A stretch of 36,097 nt of DNA from Sulfurimonas sp. (GCA_002899765.1 PPDH01000016.1:36243-72339); one strand, 5' to 3'; positions 15,750-33,713 are shown, counted from the stretch's first letter. Translations and numbers: made by a program. The notes: a model not told the origin generated them from the sequence alone.

Positions 15750-16547
15750 TCTTGTTGTTCCTACATTTACCTCTACCAAAATAACCGTATTTCCAATCTC
15801 TACATGTAAAAGCGGGTTAAACTCACGGTCTAAAATTTCTACATAAAAAATCTCTAATGGCGCTAAAACTTCTCTCATGGAATCCATTATCTCATGTGAG
15901 TTCAAAACTCCTTTACTTACCATGGCACTAGCGGCACGCAAAGACGATGCTACCTTAAGTGCTTCTACTCTCTCATCCTTGTTTAAATAAATATTTCTGC
16001 TGCTAAGTGCTAAGCCGTCTTTTTCGCGAACCGTATCCACGGGAACTATTTCCACATTCATAAAAAGCTGTTTTACCATCAAAGAGATAAGATTTAGCTG
16101 CTGCGCATCTTTTTTGCCAAAATATGCTCTTGTCGGATTTACTATATTTAAAAGCTTCATGACAACCGTTAAAACACCGTTAAAATGTCCCGGTCTGCTC
16201 TGCCCTTCCAAAACATAGCCTCTTACTTTAGGTGCAAGGATTGAGACTTCATCCACTCCGTACATGTCACTTGTTTGAGGAAAGAAAATAACATCGACAC
16301 CGCTAAGGGAGCATATCTTCTTGTCAGCTTCATCTTTTTTGGGATATTTTTCTAAATCCTCACCTTTTAAAAATTGTGTAGGATTTAAAAATATTGAAAC
16401 GACTACCATCTCATTTTGTTCTTTTGCTTTTTTTATAAGCGATATATGACCTTCATGTAAAGCGCCCATTGTCGGCACGAAACCAACGGATAGTTTTATG
16501 TTTTTAAGGTGCTCTTTTAACTCTAAGGGACTAGAAATAATCTTCAT
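15726..16547 (-). CDS. panC: pantothenate synthetase PanC
   Basis: PanC makes pantothenate from pantoate and beta-alanine with ATP, for coenzyme A synthesis. Motifs seen are the ATP-binding [49 protein letters not shown] and the KMSKS-like [11 protein letters not shown] place the start at the ATG at 16547 (273 aa), which has a GAGG Shine-Dalgarno sequence and begins at the conserved MKIISS. A longer frame to 16583 would run through the promoter. It stands alone, divergent from prfB with only 51 nt between starts. Confidence 0.95.
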   Translation of the reverse strand: MKIISSPLELKEHLKNIKLSVGFVPTMGALHEGHISLIKKAKEQNEMVVVSIFLNPTQFLKGEDLEKYPKKDEADKKICSLSGVDVIFFPQTSDMYGVDEVSILAPKVRGYVLEGQSRPGHFNGVLTVVMKLLNIVNPTRAYFGKKDAQQLNLISLMVKQLFMNVEIVPVDTVREKDGLALSSRNIYLNKDERVEALKVASSLRAASAMVSKGVLNSHEIMDSMREVLAPLEIFYVEILDREFNPLLHVEIGNTVILVEVNVGTTRLLDNIWL

Positions 16548-16564
16548 TTTAAGCCTCAATTTAA

Positions 16565-16580
16565 TATAATCGCAATTATA
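16565..16580. promoter_or_regulatory. back-to-back -10 boxes for prfB and panC
   Basis: TATAAT at 16565-16570 faces right toward prfB. ATTATA at 16575-16580 is a TATAAT facing left toward panC. They lie 4 nt apart in a 51-nt gap, so the two promoters overlap and polymerase could probably bind only one at a time. Confidence 0.6.
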
Positions 16581-16598
16581 CACTATTGGATTGATTTT

Positions 16599-17696
16599 AT
16601 GGATAATTACGAATACACTGAACTTTTAAAGAACCTTTCAAAGAAGATGAACAATATTACGGGTGTAGTTGAGCCGCATAAACTTCAAGCGCGTCTAGAT
16701 GAAATTACCGAACTTGAAAACTCTCAAGACTTTTGGACTGATGCTTCGCATGCTGCAGTAATTCAAAAAGAAAAAATACAGTGTGAGAGAAAACTTAACA
16801 AATATGCCGTTGCAAAAAATGCTATAGAAGATGCCAAAGAACTTTACGAAATGGCTAAAGACGAGAATGATGAAGAGGCTATCAAAGAGTGTTTTGAAAG
16901 TGCTATAAAACTTGAGGATTTTATCCGTGACATGGAGATTGAAGTACTTTTGAGCGAAGAAACGGATGCGAACAATGCCATCCTCTCCATTCATCCTGGT
17001 GCAGGAGGCACGGAGTCTCAAGATTGGGCTTCTATGCTTCTTAGAATGTATAAAAGATTTGCCGAGAGACGCGGATGGAGCGTTGAACTGCTTGATTATC
17101 AAGCAGGTGAAGAGGCCGGTATAAAAGATGTCTCCTTACTTATCAAGGGTGAAAATGCCTACGGATATTTAAAAGTTGAAAATGGAATCCATAGACTTGT
17201 ACGCATATCTCCTTTTGACTCTAATGCCAAAAGACATACATCCTTTAGTTCCGTCATGGTCTCTCCAGAGGTTGATGATGATATAAATATAGAGATAGAA
17301 GATAAAGATATTCGTGTTGATACGTATCGTTCAAGCGGTGCTGGAGGGCAACATGTCAACAAAACAGAGTCGGCAATACGTATCACGCATATAGCAACAG
17401 GTGTAGTTGTTCAGTGCCAAAACGATAGAAGCCAGCATAAAAACAGGGCAACGGCTATGAAGATGTTAAAATCGCGCCTTTATGAACTCGAACTTGAGCA
17501 TCAAAAAGCAGAAGCCGACGGCATAGCCAAAAGTGAAATAGGGTGGGGACATCAAATCCGTTCTTACGTCATGCAGCCCTATCAGCAGATTAAAGATACA
17601 AGAAGCAACATGGCATACTCAAACGTAAATGCCATACTTGACGGAGACATCGACAAAATGATTGAAGATGTGCTTATTTCTCAGAATCGCTCTTAG
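16599..17696 (+). CDS. prfB: peptide chain release factor 2 (RF2)
   Basis: RF2 ends translation at UAA and UGA. The 365-aa protein has the RF2 codon-recognition motif SPF ([17 protein letters not shown]), the catalytic GGQ ([17 protein letters not shown]) and the family C-terminus. The gene is one uninterrupted frame; the autoregulatory +1 frameshift at an early UGA found in many bacteria is absent. SPF rather than PxT rules out RF1. The start lies 51 nt from panC on the opposite strand. The 3' end overlaps the next convergent gene by 23 nt. RF1, which would read the TAG inside dnaB, is not in this window. Confidence 0.97.
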   Translation: MDNYEYTELLKNLSKKMNNITGVVEPHKLQARLDEITELENSQDFWTDASHAAVIQKEKIQCERKLNKYAVAKNAIEDAKELYEMAKDENDEEAIKECFESAIKLEDFIRDMEIEVLLSEETDANNAILSIHPGAGGTESQDWASMLLRMYKRFAERRGWSVELLDYQAGEEAGIKDVSLLIKGENAYGYLKVENGIHRLVRISPFDSNAKRHTSFSSVMVSPEVDDDINIEIEDKDIRVDTYRSSGAGGQHVNKTESAIRITHIATGVVVQCQNDRSQHKNRATAMKMLKSRLYELELEHQKAEADGIAKSEIGWGHQIRSYVMQPYQQIKDTRSNMAYSNVNAILDGDIDKMIEDVLISQNRS

Positions 17697-18018
17697 GCTT
17701 AGAGATAAAACTATAGCCTAAAAAAAGTACCCCAAAAGCCATACTAAGAATAGTTAGATACTGGATTTGTGCTTTTTGTGCATTTTTAAGCTCTTCTATA
17801 AACTTGGAAGTCTCCGGTTTAGAACTTTTTTTTGAAGATGTAGAAGTACCGCCGCGAACACTCGCCTCCATTCTTGCAACATTTGCTGCTGCAATCTCAT
17901 TTTCGCTAACCACCTCTTTTGGAGTCATCCAAAAGTATGCCGCAAAGCCAGAAACCAGCATTACTGCACCTCCGACTCTGAAAATAATAATTTTATATTT
18001 TTTAAATATCTCTTTCAT
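17674..18018 (-). CDS. hypothetical membrane protein with two helices, 114 aa
   Basis: I do not recognise a family. A hydrophobic segment at about residues 11-30 ([20 protein letters not shown]) and another at about 87-106 ([19 protein letters not shown]) bracket a hydrophilic loop rich in Ser, Lys and Glu. With basic residues at both ends, both termini are probably cytoplasmic and the loop periplasmic. The ATG has an AAAGG Shine-Dalgarno sequence. The gene is convergent with prfB (23-nt overlap) and divergent from bpt. Composition is like the rest of the window. Confidence 0.78.
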   Translation of the reverse strand: MKEIFKKYKIIIFRVGGAVMLVSGFAAYFWMTPKEVVSENEIAAANVARMEASVRGGTSTSSKKSSKPETSKFIEELKNAQKAQIQYLTILSMAFGVLFLGYSFISKPKSDSEK

Positions 18019-18060
18019 TTCTATACCTTTTTCTAATAATAATTATGTCAAACTTCGCGT

Positions 18061-18774
18061 ATGAATATACTTAAAGAGTTTAAACTAAGCAACAAATGCT
18101 CCTATTTATCAGATAAAAATCAAACAACGCATTATAAGATAATCGAAGAGTGTTCCATCTATCATTGTCAAGATCTCATCGAACGCGGATACAGAAGATT
18201 CGGTAAAATGTATTTTAGACCAATCTGTCTTACATGTGATGAGTGTAAAAGTATAAAAATAGATGTGGCAAATTTTAAATTTTCTTCATCGCAAAAGAGA
18301 GTTATAAAAAAAGCCTCTGAGATTAAAAGTTATATCCAAAAACCCACAATCAGCAAAGCTCATTTAGAACTCTTTGAGAGATACCATCTTTTTATGAAGG
18401 AAAAAAAAGGGTGGGATTATACACCAACATCAGTACAAAGCTACTACAGCTCTTTTGTAGATGCACACAATGATTTCGGATACGAGGTATTATATTTTTT
18501 GGAGGATAAACTTATCGGAGTAGATTTAATCGACATACTGCAAGACGGCGTATCGTCTATCTACTTTTACTACGATCCAGATTATGCACGTTTTTCTCTT
18601 GGAAAACTTTATTTGTACAACCAAATACTCTTTGCAAAAAGAAGCCAAAAAAAGTGGATTTATCTTGGCTACTATGTAAAAGATTGCCCTTCTTTATCCT
18701 ACAAAGCTCATTACAAGCCATATGTAACACTTGAAGGAAAACCAAACGGATATGAAGATCCAATATGGTTATAG
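18061..18774 (+). CDS. bpt: aspartate/glutamate leucyltransferase (Bpt; arginyltransferase family)
   Basis: Bpt moves leucine from Leu-tRNA to proteins with N-terminal Asp or Glu, marking them for ClpS-ClpAP degradation (bacterial N-degron pathway). The 237-aa protein has the ATE N-terminal motif CSYLSDK with its Cys, a Cys-rich stretch CLTCDECKSIKID, and the C-terminal acyltransferase-like core with SSIYFYYDPDYARFSLGKL and YLGYYVKDCPSLSYKAHYKP. Length is typical. Whether leucine or arginine is transferred cannot be proven from sequence; bacterial short forms are usually Bpt. No Shine-Dalgarno sequence is evident. Confidence 0.9.
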   Translation: MNILKEFKLSNKCSYLSDKNQTTHYKIIEECSIYHCQDLIERGYRRFGKMYFRPICLTCDECKSIKIDVANFKFSSSQKRVIKKASEIKSYIQKPTISKAHLELFERYHLFMKEKKGWDYTPTSVQSYYSSFVDAHNDFGYEVLYFLEDKLIGVDLIDILQDGVSSIYFYYDPDYARFSLGKLYLYNQILFAKRSQKKWIYLGYYVKDCPSLSYKAHYKPYVTLEGKPNGYEDPIWL

Positions 18775-18838
18775 AATTTATCTCTTCTTTTTTTTGAATT
18801 ATTCATGTATATAGAGTAAATTTTAAAATTATAATTGA

Positions 18839-18844
18839 TATAAT
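18839..18844 (+). promoter_or_regulatory. probable -10 box of the small membrane protein gene
   Basis: TGA-TATAAT is an extended -10 that ends 6 nt before the ATG at 18851, the same spacing as at ispG. With no Shine-Dalgarno sequence this also suggests a leaderless transcript. Confidence 0.45.
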
Positions 18845-18850
18845 TACGCC

Positions 18851-19081
18851 ATGATTAAAAAAATAAAAATAGAACTTATTTACTTTATAGCTATATTGCT
18901 TATTTTAGCGATAATACAACATTCAGACCTACTCCACTCTCCGCTTGGCAGAGTTAGTTTAATGTCAGAGAAGGGAAATTATTTTCATCCGTTTCTTTGG
19001 ACATTTCCTATTTATGCCATAGTTGGCTTATTCAGGTTACTGGTTAATTATCTACTTCGCTTAAAAAACAGAGCAGATTAA
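18851..19081 (+). CDS. hypothetical small membrane protein, 76 aa
   Basis: No family recognised. Two hydrophobic segments (LIYFIAILLILAII at about residues 9-22, and FLWTFPIYAIVGLFRLLVNY at about 48-67) separate a short polar loop. The positive residues at both ends suggest cytoplasmic termini. It is supported by a good -10 box 6 nt upstream and a typical small-membrane-protein composition, but not by homology. It is convergent with fusA, with 145 nt between them holding a terminator. Confidence 0.65.
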   Translation: MIKKIKIELIYFIAILLILAIIQHSDLLHSPLGRVSLMSEKGNYFHPFLWTFPIYAIVGLFRLLVNYLLRLKNRAD

Positions 19082-19187
19082 TCTAAAGAGACGCACGCCG
19101 TATTTATCTTAAAACTTGTAAATGTAACAATATAATTTTTGCAAAGCGCTGAAGTTTATTGGGGGTTGAAGTTTTTTATATAGAAGA

Positions 19188-19218
19188 AAATATTATCTCC
19201 GTCATGGAGATAATATTT
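19188..19218 (-). terminator. hairpin terminator after fusA
   Basis: A perfect 13-bp stem (AAATATTATCTCC at 19188-19200 with its complement at 19206-19218) has a 5-nt loop. On the minus strand it is followed by TTTTCTTCT. It closes the long ribosomal/RNA polymerase block. Confidence 0.85.
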
Positions 19219-19226
19219 AAGATAGT

Positions 19227-21317
19227 CTAACCGTTTCTCTTTTTAATGATCTCTTCAGATACATTTTTCGGAACTTCTTCATAGTGATCAAATTCCATAG
19301 AGTACGTTGCTCTACCTTGAGTAGCAGAACGAAGGTCTGTTGAGTAACCAAACATCTCAGCAAGAGGAACGAATGCATCAACAATTTTGTTTCCGCTTCT
19401 ATCGCTCATCGCGTTGATTTGTCCACGACGACGGTTAAGGTCACCGATAACATCGCCCATGTAATCTTCAGGAACTTCTACTTCTACTTTCATCATTGGC
19501 TCTAAAATTGAAGGGTTTGCTTTTCTACAACCCTCTTTAAAGCCCATTGAAGCAGCAAGTTTAAATGCCATCTCATTTGAGTCAACTTCATGGTATGAAC
19601 CGTCATAAAGTGTAATTTCAACGTCTTCCATCGGGTAACCTGCAAGAACACCGTTAGCCATAGTTTCAGAACAACCCTTCTCTACTGCCGTGATATACTC
19701 TTTTGGAATTACACCACCCTTAATTTCATTATGGAAAACAAAGCCTGTACCAGCCTCGCCCGGCTTAATTCTAAGGTAAACGTGACCAAAAGCACCGCGT
19801 CCACCAGACTGTTTCGCGTATTTATACTCTTGTTCAACTTCTTTTTTGATAGTTTCACGGTAAGAAACTTGCGGAGCACCGACTTCAGCTTCTACTTTAA
19901 ACTCTCTTTTCATACGGTCAACAAGAATTTCAAGATGCAATTCACCCATTCCTGAGATAATCGTTTGTACTGTCTCTTCGTCAGTATGAACTCTAAATGA
20001 TGGATCTTCTGCAGCAAGTTTACCAAGTGCTAGTCCCATTTTCTCTTGATCGGCTTTTGTTTTTGGTTAAACCGCAACAGAAATAACCGGCTCAGGGAAT
20101 ACCATACGCTCTAGCACAACAGTCTCTTCTGAATCACAAAGAGTATCACCTGTAGTAGTATATTTAAGACCGACTACTGCACCGATTTCGCCTGCATAAA
20201 TCTCTTTAACTTCTTCACGCTTAATAGCATGCATCTTCACGATACGGCCAATACGCTCTTTTTTATCTTTTGTAGAGTTATGAACGAATGAACCCGCTTC
20301 TAATGAACCACGATAAACACGGATAAAAGTCAATGTTCCAACGAATGGGTCTGTCATAATTTTAAACGCCAAAGATGCAAACTTACCGTTATCAGTAGAT
20401 GGAACTACAACTTCTTGTTCTTCATCATCCATCATAGTACCCTTAATCGGAGCACATTCGACAGGAGAAGGAAGATACGCAACAACTGCGTCAAGAAGAG
20501 TCTGAACACCTTTATTTTTAAATGCCGTTCCTGCAGTCATAGGAACTATATGCATAGCTATTGTTGCAGCTTTAATTCCTGCAATAATTTCATCTTCAGT
20601 AAGCTCTTCACCTTCAAGATATTTTTCGGCAAGTTCTTCATTTCCGTCAACTTCAGAGATTGATTCAATCATTTTTTCACGATACTCTGCAGCTTTATCC
20701 AGCATATTTGCCGGAATCTCTTCTACATGGTAATTTGAACCCATTGCAGCATCTACATCCCAAACAATAGCTTTCATCTTAACAAGATCTACAATTCCTG
20801 CGAAACTATCCTCTGCACCGATTGGCAGTTGGATTGGAACCGGATTGCCTTTTAAGCGATCACGAATTTGAGCTTCAACTTGATAAAAATCAGCGCCCGT
20901 TCTATCCATTTTGTTAACAAATACAATCGATGGTACGCCATAACGATTTCTTTGTCTCCATACAGTTTCAGATTGCGGCTGAACACCACAAACAGCACAG
21001 AAAACTGAAACAGCACCGTCAAGTACACGCATAGAACGTTCAACTTCAATAGTAAAGTCAACGTGACCCGGAGTGTCTATAATGTTAATTTGTTTGCCGG
21101 CCCATTCACAAGTTGTTGCAGCTGAAGTAATTGTAATACCACGCTCTTGCTCTTGCTCCATCCAGTCCATTGTAGCAGCGCCGTCATGAACCTCGCCGAT
21201 TTTATGCTCACGACCCGTATAGAATAAAATTCTTTCAGTTGTTGTCGTTTTACCTGCATCAATGTGAGCAGCGATACCGATGTTTCTTACGTCTTCTAGT
21301 TTATGTGATCTTGCCAT
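19227..21317 (-). pseudogene. fusA: elongation factor G, interrupted by an in-frame TAA
   Basis: EF-G is the GTPase that drives ribosomal translocation and, with RRF, recycling. From ATG 21317 the frame runs 416 codons, meets TAA at 20067-20069, then continues in frame to 19227. Read through, it is 696 aa, normal length. The first part has [28 protein letters not shown] and domain II. The second part has domains III-V, including [13 protein letters not shown]. The stop replaces the Glu of the near-universal [14 protein letters not shown], close to the domain II/III boundary, so GAA to TAA is the simple explanation. The next in-frame ATG (20039) has only a weak AAGAG upstream. fusA is essential and no second copy is in view, so a sequence error is likeliest. 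It lies 11 nt after rpsG. Confidence 0.94.
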
Positions 21318-21328
21318 AATTTATCCTA

Positions 21329-21808
<480 letters not shown>

Positions 21809-21839
21809 TTACTTCAATTTTTTTTTAAATTTACTCAAA

Positions 21840-21859
21840 ATATATCACCTAAGATATAT
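21840..21859 (-). promoter_or_regulatory. hairpin in the rpsL-rpsG gap
   Basis: ATATATC and GATATAT make a 7-bp stem with a 6-nt loop in the leader of rpsG. It sits where E. coli has its S7-binding regulatory structure. The link is by position only. Confidence 0.35.
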
Positions 21860-21903
21860 CCTGTGCTATTTTCTATAATTTAGTCAGCTTCTTTTTTTAG
21901 AAA

Positions 21904-22284
21904 CTACTTTTTATCTTTTGGTCTCTTAGTTCCGTATTTAGAACGAGCAACAGTACGATTTGCAACACCTGCAGTATCGAGTGCACCACGAACGATGTGA
22001 TACTTAACACCAGGTAAATCTTTTATACGACCGCCACGAACCAGTACGATTGAGTGTTCTTGAAGGTTATGACCCTCACCACCGATATAAGAAATAACTT
22101 CAAAACCTGAAGTTAAACGAACTTTTGCAACTTTTCTCAAAGCCGAGTTAGGTTTTTTTGGTGTTGTAGTGTAAACACGAGTACAAACACCGCGACGCTG
22201 TGGACATGATACAAGAGCAGGTGATTTTGACTTTTTAACCACACGTTTACGCTCATTGCGAATCAATTGATTGATTGTAGGCAT
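21904..22284 (-). CDS. rpsL: 30S ribosomal protein S12
   Basis: S12 monitors codon-anticodon pairing at the decoding centre. The 126-aa protein starts [13 protein letters not shown] and has the conserved loops [15 protein letters not shown] and [13 protein letters not shown]. The two lysines where streptomycin-resistance changes usually arise are both wild type. It is the first gene after a promoter and after the rpoC terminator hairpin, so it may lead its own str transcription unit with rpsG and fusA. Confidence 0.98.
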   Translation of the reverse strand: MPTINQLIRNERKRVVKKSKSPALVSCPQRRGVCTRVYTTTPKKPNSALRKVAKVRLTSGFEVISYIGGEGHNLQEHSIVLVRGGRIKDLPGVKYHIVRGALDTAGVANRTVARSKYGTKRPKDKK

Positions 22285-22353
22285 ACAATTCCTTTACTTA
22301 ATTTTTTTCCAGTAGAATTTAACTCACTATTTTTAGGGAGTTATAGACGCGTG

Positions 22354-22359
22354 ATTATA
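22354..22359 (-). promoter_or_regulatory. -10 box of the rpsL-rpsG-fusA unit
   Basis: On the minus strand TATAAT lies about 70 nt before the rpsL ATG, in a 235-nt gap. The leader that follows contains a small inverted repeat (CTCACTA/TAGGGAG, 22324-22340) that could serve regulation. Confidence 0.55.
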
Positions 22360-22465
22360 ATAGGAATATAATAAAAGTTAGCTTATTTTAAGTATTAATT
22401 AATATATAGAATTTTATGTGAGAAGTAATTGTCATTAATTATAGTAGTACTATTATTTAATATGC

Positions 22466-22495
22466 AATACCCCTTGCATAAATGTAAGGGGTATT
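22466..22495 (-). terminator. hairpin after rpoC
   Basis: AATACCCCTT at 22466-22475 and AAGGGGTATT at 22486-22495 form a perfect 10-bp stem that can extend inward. It lies 25 nt past the rpoC stop. The 3' T-run is weak, so termination may be partial and allow some flow into rpsL. Confidence 0.6.
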
Positions 22496-22519
22496 ATTAA
22501 GATTTAAAAAGAAGAAAAA

Positions 22520-31178
<8,659 letters not shown>

Positions 31179-31229
31179 CTACCTCGATGAGTTGTATTTA
31201 AGACTTAATCGTTAAGATTAAGATATCGT

Positions 31230-31366
31230 ATCTAGGCGTCCCTAGATGATTTTTTAGCTCAAAAATCAGAGCTTTTTTATAGTGCTTATTAACGACATAA
31301 GGGCACTTTTACGAAGAGATAAAAATCCATTCGTAAAAGCGCCCAAAAAGTGAGAGCTTAGAGAGA
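31230..31366 (-). promoter_or_regulatory. hairpin-rich rplL-rpoB intercistronic region
   Basis: Several stems fall in this gap. The largest is 31301-31315 with 31330-31344, a 15-bp stem that on the minus-strand RNA is complete apart from one G-U pair, with a 14-nt loop. Others are ATCTAGG/CCTAGAT (31230-31247) and AGAGAGA/TCTCTCT (31360-31376, just downstream of rplL). By position it may be an attenuator or RNase III cleavage site that sets the ratio of L12 to RNA polymerase. Confidence 0.6.
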
Positions 31367-31396
31367 AAATCTCTCTTTAGCATCTCTTTGCAGAAA

Positions 31397-31765
31397 TTAT
31401 TTAACTTCTACTTTTGCACCAGCTTCTTCAAGTTGCTTTTTAGCATCCATAGCTGTATCTTTATCTACGCCTTCTTTAATTGTTGAAGGTACATTTTCAG
31501 TTGCTTCTTTAGCTTCTTTTAGACCTAAACCTGTAAGAGCACTAACAACTTTAATTACGTTGATTTTCTTATCGCCTGCATCAGTAATGATTACATTGAA
31601 TTCTGTTTGCTCTTCAGCAGCAACTGCAGCTACGGCACCGCCGGCAACAGCAACAGGTTGTGCAGATACGCCGAATTTTTCTTCAAACTCTTTTACCAAC
31701 TCAGAAAGTTCTAATACAGAAAGTCCTGAGATAAACTCTAATACATCTTCTTTAGTTATAGCCAT
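31397..31765 (-). CDS. rplL: 50S ribosomal protein L7/L12
   Basis: L7/L12 forms the flexible stalk dimers that recruit EF-G, EF-Tu and other GTPases. The 122-aa acidic protein has an N-terminal dimerisation helix, an Ala-rich hinge (about residues 37-53) and the globular C-terminal domain with [20 protein letters not shown] and the ending [16 protein letters not shown]. It has an AAGGAG Shine-Dalgarno sequence. A 112-nt gap with a hairpin separates it from rplJ, fitting its higher copy number, and a more structured gap separates it from rpoB. Confidence 0.98.
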   Translation of the reverse strand: MAITKEDVLEFISGLSVLELSELVKEFEEKFGVSAQPVAVAGGAVAAVAAEEQTEFNVIITDAGDKKINVIKVVSALTGLGLKEAKEATENVPSTIKEGVDKDTAMDAKKQLEEAGAKVEVK

Positions 31766-31877
31766 AATATAGCTCCTTAATTTTTATATTTATAAAATGA
31801 AGAAAATCCTCATTTATTCCTAACGATGTCGGAAATAAATCCGCTATCTACGCTAAAGCTCAATCTCTAAAAAGTAA

Positions 31878-32357
31878 TTATGCTTCTTCTTTTTTTTGTC
31901 TTAACGCATCAAGTCCAATCGTAAAGCATGTAATCGGTGCCATCCAAGTAGCAGCAAGCATAGCAAGAAGCTCCTCACGACCAGGAAGTTTTGCAAACGC
32001 TTCAACTTTAGCAGCATCAGCAGGCTCACGGTCTACATATGCAGATTTGATTACAAACTTATCGTTGTCTTTAGCAAAATCGGCAGCTATTTTAGAAGTA
32101 GCAACCGAATCAGAACCCCATACTAAAATGTTAGTGTCTTTTAATTCAACACCTGTAAGTTCAGCATTGCTCAGTGCAATCGTTGCTAAAGTATTTTTAA
32201 CAACTTGAACTTTTGCATCTTTCGCACGAGCAGCTTTTCTTAAAGTCTCAAGTTTAGAAACGCCTAAACCTTTATAATCACAAAAGATTACACTTTGAGC
32301 TTCTTTGAACTCATTTGAAAGTACTTCAATAATTTCAGCTTTTTGTGTTTTTGTCAT
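31878..32357 (-). CDS. rplJ: 50S ribosomal protein L10
   Basis: L10 anchors L7/L12 dimers to 23S rRNA. I place the start at the ATG at 32357 (MTKTQKAEIIEVL, 159 aa), which has a strong GGAAAGGAGAT Shine-Dalgarno region. The longer frame to 32399 runs into the leader. Conserved features are VIFCDYKGLGV, LRKAARAKDAKVQVVKNTLA and the C-terminal helix that binds L12. The gene is preceded by a recognisable L10 leader, so L10-(L12)4 probably represses its own translation. Confidence 0.97.
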   Translation of the reverse strand: MTKTQKAEIIEVLSNEFKEAQSVIFCDYKGLGVSKLETLRKAARAKDAKVQVVKNTLATIALSNAELTGVELKDTNILVWGSDSVATSKIAADFAKDNDKFVIKSAYVDREPADAAKVEAFAKLPGREELLAMLAATWMAPITCFTIGLDALRQKKEEA

Positions 32358-32472
32358 AGAATATCTCCTTTCCAGACAATACTTCAACAGGCATACCAAC
32401 TATTAATCGGCATATTAAGCTTTCACTCCTATATCTTCAGTCCATAAAATGCAGTTACCAAAGCAGTAACTT
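32358..32472 (-). promoter_or_regulatory. L10 leader (autoregulatory mRNA element)
   Basis: The minus-strand RNA upstream of rplJ contains CTGAAGATATAGGAGTGAA and then AGCTTAATATGCC, matching my recollection of the bacterial L10 leader core with its kink-turn (GAAGA...CTTAAT). A stem AGTTAC/GTAACT (32453-32471) lies at its 5' end. Known role: the L10-L12 complex binds it and blocks rplJ-rplL translation. Confidence 0.7.
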
Positions 32473-32474
32473 AA

Positions 32475-32498
32475 TAGTGCTTTACGAATAAAGCACTA
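32475..32498 (-). terminator. TTCG-loop hairpin between rplA and rplJ
   Basis: TAGTGCTTTA and TAAAGCACTA form a perfect 10-bp stem closed, on the minus strand, by a TTCG tetraloop. It starts 13 nt after the rplA stop. Without a good T-run it may be a processing or pausing site, or a partial terminator, rather than a full stop. Confidence 0.55.
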
Positions 32499-32510
32499 AA
32501 AATTACTCTC

Positions 32511-33203
32511 TTATTTAATATCAGCTAATTGCATAACATCAAGTTTAATAGCAGGACTCATAGTTAAACTAAGTGCGCCATTTTTGATATAGCGACCTTT
32601 TGCTGAAGAAGGTTTATGCTTATTGATAGCTCTTACGAAAGATGATAGATTTTCTGCAATTTTATCAGCGTCAAAACTTGCTTTACCTATACCTGCATGT
32701 ATATTTCCTTTTTTATCAACACGGAAATTTACTTGCCCACCCTTTACATTAGCAACAGCAGTTGCAACATCTGGAGTTACAGTACCTGTTTTAGGATTAG
32801 GCATCATACCTTTTGGCCCTAAAATACGACCGATTTGACCGACTAGCCCCATACAATCAGGTGCAGCAACAACTATATCAAAGTTAAAAATACCATCTTT
32901 GATTTGTTGTACTAAATCATCTGTACCGACTATATCAGCACCTGCTGCTTTTGCCTCATCTGCTTTAACACCTTTAGCAAAAACTGCAACACGAACAGTT
33001 TTTCCTGTTCCATGAGGAAGAACAATTGCACCACGAATCATTTGATCCGCATGTCTTGGGTCTACATTTAAGTTTAGTGCAACTTCAACAGTCTCATCAA
33101 ATTTTGCACTTACTAGGTTTTTTACTACTGTTGAAGCCTCATCAACACTGTATGTTTTTGTAGTATCAACTTTTTCTATTAATTGTTTATATCTTTTGCT
33201 CAT
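32511..33203 (-). CDS. rplA: 50S ribosomal protein L1
   Basis: L1 forms the mobile stalk at the ribosomal E site and can repress its own operon. The 230-aa protein begins [13 protein letters not shown] and has the conserved [47 protein letters not shown] and [19 protein letters not shown]. Length is normal. It follows rplK by 65 nt and precedes the L10 leader. Confidence 0.98.
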   Translation of the reverse strand: MSKRYKQLIEKVDTTKTYSVDEASTVVKNLVSAKFDETVEVALNLNVDPRHADQMIRGAIVLPHGTGKTVRVAVFAKGVKADEAKAAGADIVGTDDLVQQIKDGIFNFDIVVAAPDCMGLVGQIGRILGPKGMMPNPKTGTVTPDVATAVANVKGGQVNFRVDKKGNIHAGIGKASFDADKIAENLSSFVRAINKHKPSSAKGRYIKNGALSLTMSPAIKLDVMQLADIK

Positions 33204-33268
33204 TATGAAATTCTCCTATGAAATTCTGCCACAAAAATTTATATCATTGTGGTCGATGATATTTATAT

Positions 33269-33694
33269 TTAGTCTATTACTTCTATACCGATTGAACGCG
33301 CAGAACCGGCAATAATATTTGCTGCCATTTCTTTGTCATCAGTATTTAAGTCTTCAATTTTTCTATTTACAACTTCCATAATCTGCGCACGAGTAATCTT
33401 TGCAACTTTATTTTTAAGTGCATTATCTGAACCTTTTTTAAGTCCTGCTGCATTCATTAAAAGTGCTGATGCCGGTGGTTGTTTTGTGATAAAAGTAAAA
33501 CTTTTGTCAGTATAAACAGTAATAATAACAGGAACTTTAAATCCCATTTTATCTTTTGTTTTTTCATTAAATGCTTTAGTAAATTCCATGATGTTAACAC
33601 CACGTTGCCCTAAAGCTGGTCCAACCGGTGGAGCAGGTGTTGCTTTACCGGCTTCAATTTGCAGCTTGATATAGCCTAATATTTTTTTTGCCAT
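33269..33694 (-). CDS. rplK: 50S ribosomal protein L11
   Basis: L11 sits at the GTPase-associated centre beside the L12 stalk and is needed for the stringent response. The 141-aa protein has the typical [35 protein letters not shown] and the C-terminal [10 protein letters not shown]. Length is normal. It lies 19 nt after nusG, so the two are cotranscribed. Confidence 0.98.
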   Translation of the reverse strand: MAKKILGYIKLQIEAGKATPAPPVGPALGQRGVNIMEFTKAFNEKTKDKMGFKVPVIITVYTDKSFTFITKQPPASALLMNAAGLKKGSDNALKNKVAKITRAQIMEVVNRKIEDLNTDDKEMAANIIAGSARSIGIEVID

Positions 33695-33713
33695 TTTTTT
33701 TCCTTTTTAAAAT

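Noticed and set aside
16695-17102. 135-aa minus-strand ORF inside prfB
   Set aside because: Antisense to RF2 coding sequence; low-complexity Phe/Ile-rich product is a reading-frame shadow.
19227-20039. C-terminal EF-G fragment as an independent gene
   Set aside because: It is in the same frame as the N-terminal part, starts inside a conserved motif, and has only a weak ribosome site. It is the rest of fusA.
31256-31278. Plus-strand terminator AGCTC/GAGCT followed by a T-run
   Set aside because: No plus-strand gene precedes it; the stem is short, and it more likely belongs to the minus-strand structured gap.
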